The notes under the pieces were generated by a model. That model was not told the origin of the DNA. It did no database searches and saw only the letters and a list, made by a program, of their open reading frames with translations. Shown in pieces: positions 1 to 8,608 of a stretch of 64,000 bases of DNA. The translations under genes and the position numbers were made by a program. Position 1 is the first letter of the stretch. Each line of letters starts with the position of its first letter. The DNA is from Gloeothece verrucosa PCC 7822 (lineage in GTDB: Bacteria > Cyanobacteriota > Cyanobacteriia > Cyanobacteriales > Microcystaceae): contig NC_014501.1 in NCBI RefSeq assembly GCF_000147335.1, forward strand, positions 2,123,501 through 2,187,500, in the 5' to 3' direction.

Positions 1-410
1 TGAGTAATCGCACTTGCCGCTTCTCTTAACTGTTGTTCTGTGGCTTCTGTTCCTTCGAGCGGTTTAATAATCGGATCTAATTCGGCTGCACCAAATACGG
101 TACTCCCCACTACCTCGACTTTATTAATCTGAATTAGGGTTGAAGAAGATTTTTCAGCCACTATTTGCGGGAAATTCTGCTCAGAGTTTTCTAAAATACC
201 TAATTTAAGCTCTAATCCTTTCGTGGTATTAAGGTTTATTTCCCTCCCGTCTAGCTCCTGATTCTCTAATGAAAAAATCATCTCTTGTTCAGAAATCGGT
301 GTGGCTAAACCCTTATTTCCATCGATAATCATTACTCCTTCCACCATTAAAGCACTAGCAACAAACAGCTTTTGCCAATGCTTTTGTTTTGAGCCTTGAC
401 TCTTTTCCAT
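1..410 (-). CDS. ShlB/FhaC-type two-partner secretion transporter, 5' part
   Basis: The reading frame starts with ATG at 410 and stays open to the window edge (136 codons seen), so only the N-terminus is present. An N-terminal hydrophobic stretch (KLFVASALMVEGVMII) could be a poor signal sequence. From about residue 95 the protein reads IQINKVEVVGSTVF followed by AELDPIIKPLEG, the pattern of the POTRA_2 domain of ShlB/FhaC/HecB transporters. These are outer-membrane beta-barrels that export a large TpsA partner. The barrel lies outside the window, so the family call rests on the POTRA segment alone. It is divergent from the kinase-like gene at 568, with an AT-rich spacer of about 157 bp. Confidence 0.65.
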   Translation of the reverse strand, partial: MEKSQGSKQKHWQKLFVASALMVEGVMIIDGNKGLATPISEQEMIFSLENQELDGREINLNTTKGLELKLGILENSEQNFPQIVAEKSSSTLIQINKVEVVGSTVFGAAELDPIIKPLEGTEATEQQLREAASAIT

Positions 411-567
411 TTTAGATTTAAAAATATTTTTTTTCTATTTTATATTTATCACACTGAGTTTTGCGAAAATATTGTACTTAGAAAAAATTTACAGCAATAT
501 TTATTTACATTTATTCTAAAGAAATATTAATTAAAATACAATGTAAAGAGCAGCAAGGAAAACTTCA

Positions 568-3021
568 ATGAAAATTGCCGACCTCTACCATCGCGTTAGA
601 AATGGAATCAGATATATCGTCAGTTTTGGTCGTTTTAATCCGGCCAGTCAATCAGGACAGCACGCCATTATTGAGGAAATGCGACGTAAAGCTGTGGAGG
701 CGGCAGAACACATAGATATTCCTGGAAGCGACTCAGCTAAAGGCAATTCCTCAGAAGTTAGACCCTTTCAAGCACAATTTCCTTGGTCTTACCAGAATGA
801 ACCATCTGCTACTCACTCATCTACAGAGACTCCTATCCCTAATATCTCTGCTCCTATACCGATTCAAGAGCAACGTAACGATCCTTTTTATCCGGCATAC
901 CAATGTAAAACCAATGATGCTTTAGGTTGTTATTATCCCCAGCAAACCCTACAACAGACACCACAAGCCAAATTTTGTTTAGGCTGTGGTTTTCCGGTAC
1001 CGTTAGCCGAAAATCGAGAAATTCGGGGAAGACGAGGCATTTATCAAACCGGTACTTTAGTGGGTAAACGAGGAATAGGACGAATTTATCGAGGAATTCA
1101 AAAAAACGAGAATCAACCAATTGTTATTAAAGAGTTTCTTTTACCCAATCGATCTTTTAAAAATTTAGAAGATTTTCAACAACGTCAAGCCACTTTTGTG
1201 CGTGTGGCTAATCTTACGGCAGCCGATGGAAGAGATAAAGATTTTCGCCTGATTATTCCTTGGGAAGCCGTTGCCGATGAACAGGAAAGACGCTGTTATT
1301 TAATTACTAAAAGTAATCTCGATACTTTGCCCACTCTTAGCAGTTATCTATCGAGTCATGGGGCAATGACGAACGATCAAGTTAAACTTTTATTAGATCA
1401 AATTTTGCAAAGCTTAGAGTTTCTGCATGGTCAAAGATTTCAATTTTCATCGGGTCAAATTCAAACGGGATTAGTTCATGGCAATTTGAATTTAAATAGT
1501 GTATTGATCTCTGAATCTAATCAACAAGATTTTTTTGTTTATTTGACTGATTTGCTTTTATGGGAATATTTATTTTATCGCCCGGATACTCAAATTAATC
1601 CCAAAACCGTCAATGATGATTTAATGGCGGTAGGAGAAATAGGGTTTAAAATGTTGATGGGGCCAACCGGTTTAGATCCTCGCAATGATCAACATTGGCT
1701 AGGTTCGGGAACTTCTTCCCCGCCAAAGGTAGAGCCAGCGTTAAAACAATTTATTTTGCAACTGTTAGGATTAAACTCTTCTTTTGCTACGGCCACCAAT
1801 GCCAGAGAAGTTTTATTAAAGTTACCTAAACCTCAGACAGATGAGCAACAGAAATTAACACCTGACGAAGATCTTGAGGCGGTTAAGCGGCGTTCTTGGA
1901 TGCCTTGGATAGTTGCGCCAGCCATCGTTATTTTAGGGGTGATAACTGTAGGAATAGTTGGGAGATTATCTCATAAATCTTACCCGGTTGTAAATCGAAA
2001 GGTTTTAATTCCTAGCATAGCAGAAATTGAGGTTCCCCCAGGAAATTTTACTTATACTTTAGAAAAAGACGGATCAGCCAGTTATGTATTCTTAGAACCT
2101 AATTTGCTCAGTACCCAGAAAAGTTTAATAGACGAATTACAACAACGCAAACCGGGAGTAATATTACAAGCAATTTCAGCAAACGATGGCTCACAGGCCA
2201 GCCAGCAAGTAGCTCAGGGAATGGCTAACTTTGCTATAATCAGTCAAATTGCCGCCGCTTCTTCGAGTAGTGTCGAACAAGAAGCCATCGCTTATGATGG
2301 TTTGTTAATAGTGGTTCCCTTTAGCTATGATCAAAGAGAGCGAGGCTTACCTAAAGCCTTGGGTGGCAAAATAACCTTTGAGCAAATACGGGATCTTTAT
2401 AGTGGTAAAATTGAAAATTGGAAAGATATAGGAGGTCCAGATCTGCCTGTAAAACTGTATGTTCCCACACAACCCTCAGCTATTCAACTTTTTGAAGAAA
2501 AAGTTCTTCAAGACCCTGCTGTCATCGCCACTTTTAGAGATTTATTAAAACAGAATAAAATCCAAAAAAAAGAAACTCTTCAAACTTTACGAACCCTACA
2601 GTATGAGTTTGAAAATGAAAAAATCGGTGGCATAAGTTTTGGATTTTCTAGTCAAATTTTTGGGCAGTGTGGCGGCTATCCGTTAGCTTTGCAAGTGGCA
2701 ACAGAATCCCCAATCATTGCTTTTTTAAAACGAATTTTCTTTTTAGGAGACGATGCCCAACAAGTTTGGATTCAACCGAATAATCATAGTATAGACCCAA
2801 GCACAAATTTATGTAAAAAAGGAAGTTATCAATTAGCCGAAGAACTCTTTCAAACCAATCAGTATCCCCTGGCTTTTCCTCTAGTGGTACTTTATCCTAG
2901 AGATAATCGAGATGAACCCGCCTATCAAATCGGTCGGAAATTTGCTCAAGTGTTGACCACTGAAGAAGGACAAACATTATTGCAAGAAACTAATCTTGTT
3001 CCGTTACAATCTTTAAAATAA
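568..3021 (+). CDS. Zinc-ribbon / degenerate Ser-Thr kinase-like / PstS-like membrane protein
   Basis: This 817-residue protein has parts that rarely occur together. Cysteines C113, C121, C137 and C140 suggest a zinc ribbon. Residues about 160-420 resemble a protein kinase: glycine-rich loop GTLVGKRGIGRIYRG, and lysine K188 in VIKEF. The catalytic loop, however, is HGNLNLNS (304-311), with Asn where the catalytic Asp should be, and the DFG position reads TDLL (327-330). One TM helix spans about 444-466. After it comes a periplasmic-binding-protein fold like phosphate-binding PstS (motifs YSGKIENWKDIGG and GGISFGFSSQIF). The kinase-like part should be cytoplasmic and the binding part periplasmic or lumenal. 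It heads the block of injection-system genes and lies 22 bp before an FHA gene, suggesting a sensor or anchoring role. Ligand and catalytic activity are unknown. A GCAAGGAAAA stretch precedes the ATG. Confidence 0.75.
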   Translation: MKIADLYHRVRNGIRYIVSFGRFNPASQSGQHAIIEEMRRKAVEAAEHIDIPGSDSAKGNSSEVRPFQAQFPWSYQNEPSATHSSTETPIPNISAPIPIQEQRNDPFYPAYQCKTNDALGCYYPQQTLQQTPQAKFCLGCGFPVPLAENREIRGRRGIYQTGTLVGKRGIGRIYRGIQKNENQPIVIKEFLLPNRSFKNLEDFQQRQATFVRVANLTAADGRDKDFRLIIPWEAVADEQERRCYLITKSNLDTLPTLSSYLSSHGAMTNDQVKLLLDQILQSLEFLHGQRFQFSSGQIQTGLVHGNLNLNSVLISESNQQDFFVYLTDLLLWEYLFYRPDTQINPKTVNDDLMAVGEIGFKMLMGPTGLDPRNDQHWLGSGTSSPPKVEPALKQFILQLLGLNSSFATATNAREVLLKLPKPQTDEQQKLTPDEDLEAVKRRSWMPWIVAPAIVILGVITVGIVGRLSHKSYPVVNRKVLIPSIAEIEVPPGNFTYTLEKDGSASYVFLEPNLLSTQKSLIDELQQRKPGVILQAISANDGSQASQQVAQGMANFAIISQIAAASSSSVEQEAIAYDGLLIVVPFSYDQRERGLPKALGGKITFEQIRDLYSGKIENWKDIGGPDLPVKLYVPTQPSAIQLFEEKVLQDPAVIATFRDLLKQNKIQKKETLQTLRTLQYEFENEKIGGISFGFSSQIFGQCGGYPLALQVATESPIIAFLKRIFFLGDDAQQVWIQPNNHSIDPSTNLCKKGSYQLAEELFQTNQYPLAFPLVVLYPRDNRDEPAYQIGRKFAQVLTTEEGQTLLQETNLVPLQSLK

Positions 3022-3043
3022 TTCAATTCTATATTAGCAAAAA

Positions 3044-3784
3044 ATGGCTATTGTAAAATGTCAAAATCCCCAATGTGATTATTTTCAAAAACCCGTTCCT
3101 GAAGGAGATTTTTGTCCCTTCTGCGGCGAACCTTTACCCACTAAACAGACATCTCCTCCTCCCCTTTCCACTCCGTCAATTCAAGTGCAACCGCTTCCCA
3201 CCCCTATAGCAGAGCCGCCAATTCCTGCACCACCGCTTCCCCTCCCCATAGCCGCGCCTCAAGCTCCCACAGCACCGCCAGTGCAAGCACAACCCCCCAC
3301 CCCCATAGCCGCGCCTCAAGCTCCCACAGCACCGCCAGTGCAAGCGCAACCCCCCACCCCCATAGCCGCACCTCCGTCGCCTCCGTTAGCTTTTTCTTTT
3401 CCTCAAGACTCTCCTGCAACAGTATATGAGGGAGTTCATACTCCTTATCCGACTTTAAAATTAACACATACATCAGGAAAAGAATTCTTTGCGATGGCTG
3501 GACAAAAAATTTATATTGGACGTAGAGGAGGGACAAAAAAACCGCATCCGGAGATTGATCTGACGGATATTCCTTATGCTGAGAGAGTTTCACGTCCTCA
3601 TGCTCATATTTTTTGGGATGAGCAGAGCAATCATTACATGATTGTAGACAATCAAAGTACAAATGGGACGAAGATTAATGGCGAGTTTTTAAAACCTTGG
3701 CATCCTTATCCTCTTTATGATGGAGCCATATTAGAATTGGGAAAAGAACAATACATTAAGTTTACTGTTCAAATTCGCTCTTAA
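3044..3784 (+). CDS. Zinc-ribbon, proline-rich, FHA-domain protein
   Basis: The 246-residue protein has an N-terminal zinc ribbon (C6, C11, C24, C27), a Pro/Ala-rich linker of about residues 35-120, and a C-terminal FHA domain from about residue 135. The linker includes two copies of a 19-residue unit (57 bp) containing APQAPTAPPVQAQPPTP. The FHA domain shows IGRRGG, SRPHAHI and NQSTNGTKING, the usual phosphothreonine-binding signature residues. FHA domains read threonine phosphorylation, and in many type VI secretion systems an FHA protein is controlled by a membrane kinase. Here the gene sits directly behind a membrane kinase-like gene and ahead of injection-system structural genes, so a regulatory or assembly role is inferred. 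No clear ribosome-binding site precedes the ATG. Confidence 0.85.
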   Translation: MAIVKCQNPQCDYFQKPVPEGDFCPFCGEPLPTKQTSPPPLSTPSIQVQPLPTPIAEPPIPAPPLPLPIAAPQAPTAPPVQAQPPTPIAAPQAPTAPPVQAQPPTPIAAPPSPPLAFSFPQDSPATVYEGVHTPYPTLKLTHTSGKEFFAMAGQKIYIGRRGGTKKPHPEIDLTDIPYAERVSRPHAHIFWDEQSNHYMIVDNQSTNGTKINGEFLKPWHPYPLYDGAILELGKEQYIKFTVQIRS

Positions 3785-3843
3785 AAATTCGACCTTTGGC
3801 TAATGGGAGTTAAGCCAACATAATCGTTAGGATTAAAGATAGG

Positions 3844-4155
3844 GTGATATTCAACTCTCCTTTGCTTAAAAAACAAAAAAATTTTGCTAAATTTATGTTC
3901 CACTCCCCAAGTTCTGGTTCATCTCAAGCCTTTTTTAATCAGATTGAGAGCATGACGACTCCGGCGGGTTATGTTGCGCCTGCTGTATTTCAGACAAGCA
4001 ATAAGGAGTATATCGCGCTTATTAAGTCATTAGCGGCTAAAGCACTCTACGATCCCTTATTGCAGAGAGATTTATGTGATCGAATTTACGAACTGATGCT
4101 AGAAGATATGCGTTTACAAAAGGAACGCATTAGACAGTACGGAGAGTTATTATAA
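3844..4155 (+). CDS. Small protein of the injection-system block, unknown function
   Basis: The frame is 103 codons from a GTG at 3844. An in-frame ATG at 3895 gives an 86-residue protein starting MFHSPSSGSS and may be the true start; neither has a convincing Shine-Dalgarno. The C-terminal half is predicted helical and charged (LCDRIYELMLEDMRLQKERIRQYGELL region), resembling the helical tail at the end of the repeat protein at 4799-8560. The TAA stop shares its last base with the ATG of the tail-tube gene (TAATG), indicating translational coupling. I do not recognise a family. Position and coupling suggest a structural or chaperone role linked to the tube protein. Confidence 0.65.
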   Translation: MIFNSPLLKKQKNFAKFMFHSPSSGSSQAFFNQIESMTTPAGYVAPAVFQTSNKEYIALIKSLAAKALYDPLLQRDLCDRIYELMLEDMRLQKERIRQYGELL

Positions 4156-4703
4156 TGGCTGGAAATAGCACTGAAATGAAAAGTCCATCGTGGGTAGATG
4201 AGCGCGTCTTAAATTATCTAAGCGCTAATCGTTTTTATGTAGAAATTAAAAGTGAGATAAAAGCCTGTTTTAGCGAATGTTCGGGAGTGGGAGTGCAAAT
4301 TGATAAAGACGTTTATTTAGAAGGAGGAGTCAACGAACAGCAACGAATTTTTATTAAGCAAGCTAAGTTTAATGATGTTACTCTTAAACACGGCATTACT
4401 GATGATATGCTTTTTTGGCAATGGATTAATCAAGTTCTTAAAGGAGAACCCAAACAACGACAAAATGTGAGAATTTTAGTTTTTAATCAAGCTGGAGAAA
4501 CGATCCAAAGTTGGACCTTAATTGGTGCTATTCCTATTGGCTGGAAAGCTCCTTCCTTACAAGCTAATTCAAATACAGTGGCCATTGAAGAATTAACGTT
4601 AGCTTATGAAGGACTGAATATTCAAAGTGAAAAATCTAATAGTCCTAAAATAAAATTGGAAGGGCAAGAACGAGGGCCACAAGGTTATTTTGGCAGTCAT
4701 TAA
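4155..4703 (+). CDS. Contractile injection system tail-tube protein (T4 gp19-like)
   Basis: The 182-residue protein fits the gp19/Afp1-type inner tube family: N-terminal FYVEIKSEIKACFSECSGVG, a central VTLKHGITDDMLFWQWINQV segment, and a C-terminal strand VAIEELTLAYEGL. These match the conserved order G-V-x-E, LK-G, W, and ELxLAYEGL seen in phage-like tube proteins of extracellular and thylakoid-anchored injection systems. Members stack as hexameric rings forming the tube pushed out on sheath contraction. The ATG overlaps the preceding stop codon. Most systems encode a sheath next to the tube; none is present here, so this may be an adaptor-type tube subunit near the baseplate (Afp5-like) rather than the main tube. 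Confidence 0.85.
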   Translation: MAGNSTEMKSPSWVDERVLNYLSANRFYVEIKSEIKACFSECSGVGVQIDKDVYLEGGVNEQQRIFIKQAKFNDVTLKHGITDDMLFWQWINQVLKGEPKQRQNVRILVFNQAGETIQSWTLIGAIPIGWKAPSLQANSNTVAIEELTLAYEGLNIQSEKSNSPKIKLEGQERGPQGYFGSH

Positions 4704-4733
4704 CTTTTTAGTAAGCAGGTAATCATAAAAAAA

Positions 4734-4803
4734 TAATGACTAATAACTAATGACTAATGACTAATGACTAATGACTAATGACTAATGACTAATGACTAAT
4801 GAC
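4734..4803 (+). repeat. Heptamer microsatellite, ten TAATGAC units
   Basis: Ten head-to-tail heptamers run from 4734 to 4803. All read TAATGAC except the second, TAATAAC (4741-4747). The last unit contains the ATG (4799) of the following 1253-codon frame. Because seven is not a multiple of three, successive ATGs fall in different frames, and those in the same frame further upstream meet a TAA within five codons. Confidence 0.97.
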
Positions 4804-7800
4804 TAACAAAACCAATAGCAACCAAGAACCCATAGAACAGAAGCTAACTGAGCCGCCTCTCGGAATAGTGGCTTTATATCCTAAATTTCTCAGTCCTTTA
4901 GGAGCAAATTCTCTTGGTACAGTAGAGCCGCTTGTTTTTTTTCCAGATGGGTTACCGGATTATCAACGATGGGATAATCCTTATAAAAATTCTCCTTTTT
5001 ATGAATCTAATCGAGTAGTTTCTCTTGCTAATGAAGGAACAAGCTTACAAGCGAAGCGGCAAGAAGAAAAAGAAGATTTTTTGGGAGAAGCTTGGGGAAA
5101 TTTTCTGCCGAATTCTTCGTCTATCCAAGATCAATATAACGCCACAGAATTAGCTGAGGAAGAACAAGCAAGTTTCTCTCAAGTGGACTCATCTGAAATT
5201 CAACTACAAGAAAGTTTTGTTAGCGATACAATTCAATCTCAGTCTCTTCCTTTACAAGAACAACTCAATCAGTCTAATCTCGAGAAAACAGAATTAGGTG
5301 AAGTAGAACCTCTAACAGTGCAGCTAAAATCAGATCTCCCTTATTTAGCACAAACCTCTGATTTTAATTTTGAAGATAATCAAAGCCAAAAAGAGCAAAA
5401 AGCTTCTGAAAATCCTATCACAGAAGATAGAGTTTTTACCTCAGAAACAGACTTAGATTCTCAAATATCTGACGCTATCCCAACCCCTTTACAACCGTCG
5501 GATGTTTCTCTTATTTCCACTGAGTCGTTTACACAAAATACTCCTTCAATTCAAACAAAATTAGAAAGAGGGATAAATGAGGAACCATCTTTATCACCAA
5601 CCGCAGCAGAAACCCCTCAAGAAACTCTCCTTCAAACTCGTTTAGAACCGGCGGGAGAAAAGGCTGCCGCTTTATCAACTAATTTGCCTACTTCTTTAGA
5701 AGATTTGCCAGAAACAGAGGCAATGGAGGCGGCAACAGAAGTCAGAGAAATGGGGATAAGTGAAGCACCTCCTTTATCACCAACCGCAGCAGAAACCTCT
5801 CAAGAAATTCCCCTTCAAACTCGTTTAGAACCGGCGGGAGAAAAGGCTGCCGCTTCATCAGTTAATGTTTTTACTTCTCCACAAGAGTTAGCAGAAACAG
5901 AGGCAATGGAGGCGGCAACAGAAGTCAGAGAAATGGGGATAAGTGAAGCACCTCCTTTATCACCAACCGCAGCAGAAACCCCTCAAGAAACTCTCCTTCA
6001 AACTCGTTTAGAACCGGCGGGAGAAAAGGCTGCCGCTTTATCAACTAATTTTCCTACTTCTTTAGAAGATTTGCCAGAAACAGAGGCAATGGAGGCGGCA
6101 ACAGAAGTCAGAGAAATAGAGATAAGTGAAGAAACTCCTTTATCACCAACCGCAGCAGAAACTACTGAACATACTCTCCTTCAAACTCGTTTAGAACCGG
6201 CGAGAGAAAAGGCTGCCGCTTTATCAACTAATTTTCCTACTTCTTTAGAAGATTTGCCAGAAACAGAGGCAATGGAGGCGGCAACAGAAGTCAGAGAAAT
6301 AGAGATAAGTGAAGAAACTCCTTTATCACCAACCGCAGCAGAAACTACTGAACATACTCTCCTTCAAACTCGTTTAGAACCGGCGAGAGAAAAGGCTGCC
6401 GCTTTATCAACTAATTTGCCTACTTCTTTAGAAGATTTGCCAGAAACAGAGGCAATGGAGGCGGCAACAGAAGTCAGAGAAATAGAGATAAGTGAAGAAA
6501 CTCCTTTATCACCAACCGCAGCAGAAACTACTGAACATACTCTCCTTCAAACTCGTTTAGAACCGGCGAGAGAAAAGGCTGCCGCTTTATCAACTAATTT
6601 GCCTACTTCTTTAGAAGATTTGCCAGAAACAGAGGCAATGGAGGCGGCAACAGAAGTCAGAGAAATAGAGATAAGTGAAGAAACTCCTTTATCACCAACC
6701 GCAGCAGAAACTACTGAACATACTCTCCTTCAAACTCGTTTAGAACCGGCGAGAGAAAGTGCTGCCGCTTTATCAACTAATTTTCCTACTTCTCCACAAG
6801 AGTTAGCAGAAACAGAGGCAATGGAGGCGGCAACAGAAGTCAGAGAAATAGAGATAAGTGAAGAAACTCCTTTATCACCAACCGCAGCAGAAACTACTGA
6901 ACATACTCTCCTTCAAACTCGTTTAGAACCGGCGAGAGAAAATGCTGCCACTTTATCAACTAATTTTCCTACTTCTCCACAAGAGTTAGCAGAAACAGAG
7001 GCAATGGAGGCGGCAACAGAAGTCAGAGAAATAGAGATAAGTGAAGAAACTCCTTTATCACCAACCGCAGCAGAAACTACTGAACATACTCTCCTTCAAA
7101 CTCGTTTAGAACCGGCGAGAGAAAATGCTGCCGCTTTATCAACTAATTTTCCTACTTCTCCACAAGAGTTAGCAGAAACAGAGGCAATGGAGGCGGCAAC
7201 AGAAGTCAGAGAAATAGGGATAAGTGAAGAACCATCTTTATCACCAACCGCAGTAGAAACCCCTCAAGAAATTCTCCTTCAAACTCGTTTAGAACCGGCG
7301 AGAGAAAATGCTGCCGCTTTATCAACTAATTTTCCTACTTCTTTAGAAGATTTGCCAGAAACAGAGGCAATGGAGGCGGCAACAGAAGTCAGAGAAATAG
7401 GGATAAGTGAAGAACCATCTTTATCACCAACCGCAGTAGAAACCCCTCAAGAAATTCTCCTTCAAACTCGTTTAGAACCGGCGAGAGAAAATGCTGCCGC
7501 TTTATCAACTAATTTTCCTACTTCTTTAGAAGATTTGCCAGAAACAGAGGCAATGGAGGCGGCAACAGAAGTCAGAGAAATAGGGATAAGTGAAGAACCA
7601 TCTTTATCACCAACCGCAGCAGAAATTCCTCTAGATACTACAGTTCAAACCACTCCAACACTACAGCAACTAGCAACTCCTTCTAAAGTTGAACAGTCTG
7701 AGAGTAGTAGAGAAGATATCAATAATATTGCAGAACTGCCACAAAATGATGTTCAAATAGACATTTCTGCAAAGCAAAAATTGAGTAAAATTGACTCTCA

Positions 7801-8560
7801 AAAAATGACTATAAATACTCCTCAAATACTTGTAGAAGAAAGCAAAAATATTGAAAATAAACCAATAATAAATAAATTACCTTCTTCCGAAAATTCCTTA
7901 GATTCAATAGTAGATGAAGCCATAAATTCTCCTGTTACACTTGCGCCGATTGTTTCGAGTTCTAGGGAACAAGTCTCTAGTTTTTCGGCTTCAAGCAATG
8001 AGACAGATGAAACTGAAACCAAGAAAATTTTCCCTGTTCAAGAAAATCCTAAAAATATTTATTCGCCAACATCTGAACCTGAAGAAACTACACAAGTTGT
8101 ATCAGAAAATCCCTCTCAATTTATCTCTAGAAAGGCTCAAGATATTCCTGAAAGTTGGTCAAATATAGAAGAATTACTAGGTCAAACAAGTCCAGATTTA
8201 GGATCAATTACCGTGTCGCCTATCGAGGCACATCAAAATTTCAGTTATGAACCAGCTTCTATTAATTATAGACCATCAGAAACCCCAAATTTCTCAAGTC
8301 AATCCGATGCAGATTCATCAATACAAGCAAATCCTGAAAATCCTTTGATTGAGAGAACTATTGAACCTAATACACCCAGTGCTGAAAAAACAGAATTAGT
8401 AACCCCTATTGAAGAAAAACAAGAAAGTAGTAAAACCGGTGAAGATGAAAAAGATAATTTAGAGCTTTTAGCGCGAGAAATTTACCATCTTCTGCGGCAG
8501 CGCTTAGAAGTAGAACGAGAGAGACTAGGGAAGTATTATTCAGGCCGACTTCCTTGGTAA
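4799..8560 (+). CDS. Large tandem-repeat protein of the injection-system block
   Basis: The 1253-residue protein has a unique N-terminus (1-257), eleven complete 61-residue repeats (258-928) with a partial twelfth, a Ser/Glu-rich variable region, and a helical C-terminus (LAREIYHLLRQRLEVERERLG). Repeats share SPTAAET, LLQTRLEPA and ETEAMEAATEVRE; they are acidic, Thr/Ala/Pro-rich and probably disordered or loosely helical. It lies between the gp19-like tube gene and the CIS tube-adaptor gene, where related systems carry a small protein of uncertain role (Afp6/Pvc6 position), so it may be an enlarged form of that component. It could also be a surface or linker protein; the function is not established. 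The start is inside a heptamer array and lacks a clear Shine-Dalgarno. Confidence 0.75.
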   Translation: MTNKTNSNQEPIEQKLTEPPLGIVALYPKFLSPLGANSLGTVEPLVFFPDGLPDYQRWDNPYKNSPFYESNRVVSLANEGTSLQAKRQEEKEDFLGEAWGNFLPNSSSIQDQYNATELAEEEQASFSQVDSSEIQLQESFVSDTIQSQSLPLQEQLNQSNLEKTELGEVEPLTVQLKSDLPYLAQTSDFNFEDNQSQKEQKASENPITEDRVFTSETDLDSQISDAIPTPLQPSDVSLISTESFTQNTPSIQTKLERGINEEPSLSPTAAETPQETLLQTRLEPAGEKAAALSTNLPTSLEDLPETEAMEAATEVREMGISEAPPLSPTAAETSQEIPLQTRLEPAGEKAAASSVNVFTSPQELAETEAMEAATEVREMGISEAPPLSPTAAETPQETLLQTRLEPAGEKAAALSTNFPTSLEDLPETEAMEAATEVREIEISEETPLSPTAAETTEHTLLQTRLEPAREKAAALSTNFPTSLEDLPETEAMEAATEVREIEISEETPLSPTAAETTEHTLLQTRLEPAREKAAALSTNLPTSLEDLPETEAMEAATEVREIEISEETPLSPTAAETTEHTLLQTRLEPAREKAAALSTNLPTSLEDLPETEAMEAATEVREIEISEETPLSPTAAETTEHTLLQTRLEPARESAAALSTNFPTSPQELAETEAMEAATEVREIEISEETPLSPTAAETTEHTLLQTRLEPARENAATLSTNFPTSPQELAETEAMEAATEVREIEISEETPLSPTAAETTEHTLLQTRLEPARENAAALSTNFPTSPQELAETEAMEAATEVREIGISEEPSLSPTAVETPQEILLQTRLEPARENAAALSTNFPTSLEDLPETEAMEAATEVREIGISEEPSLSPTAVETPQEILLQTRLEPARENAAALSTNFPTSLEDLPETEAMEAATEVREIGISEEPSLSPTAAEIPLDTTVQTTPTLQQLATPSKVEQSESSREDINNIAELPQNDVQIDISAKQKLSKIDSQKMTINTPQILVEESKNIENKPIINKLPSSENSLDSIVDEAINSPVTLAPIVSSSREQVSSFSASSNETDETETKKIFPVQENPKNIYSPTSEPEETTQVVSENPSQFISRKAQDIPESWSNIEELLGQTSPDLGSITVSPIEAHQNFSYEPASINYRPSETPNFSSQSDADSSIQANPENPLIERTIEPNTPSAEKTELVTPIEEKQESSKTGEDEKDNLELLAREIYHLLRQRLEVERERLGKYYSGRLPW
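5570..7582 (+). repeat. Eleven 183-bp tandem repeats inside the 1253-codon gene
   Basis: The unit begins at GGGATAAATGAG (5570), and the same phase recurs exactly every 183 bp to 7582, with a decaying partial copy to about 7630. Copies 4-6 differ only at isolated bases (for example TTTT versus TTTG), pointing to recent amplification or gene conversion. Two sub-types of the second half alternate: TSLEDLPETE and TSPQELAETE. The period is a whole number of codons, so copy-number change keeps the frame. Confidence 0.97.
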
Positions 8561-8608
8561 ATATCCATAAGCTTGAATATTTCTTAAAAAATTTTAGGAG
8601 CAAATAAA

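Noticed and set aside
3204..3662. 152-codon frame antisense to the FHA gene
   Set aside because: It arises from the proline-rich repeat read backwards; the sense frame has zinc-ribbon and FHA motifs.
5570..7582. The regular 183-bp spacing looked at first like a CRISPR array
   Set aside because: Repeats are contiguous without unique spacers and encode in-frame protein repeats.
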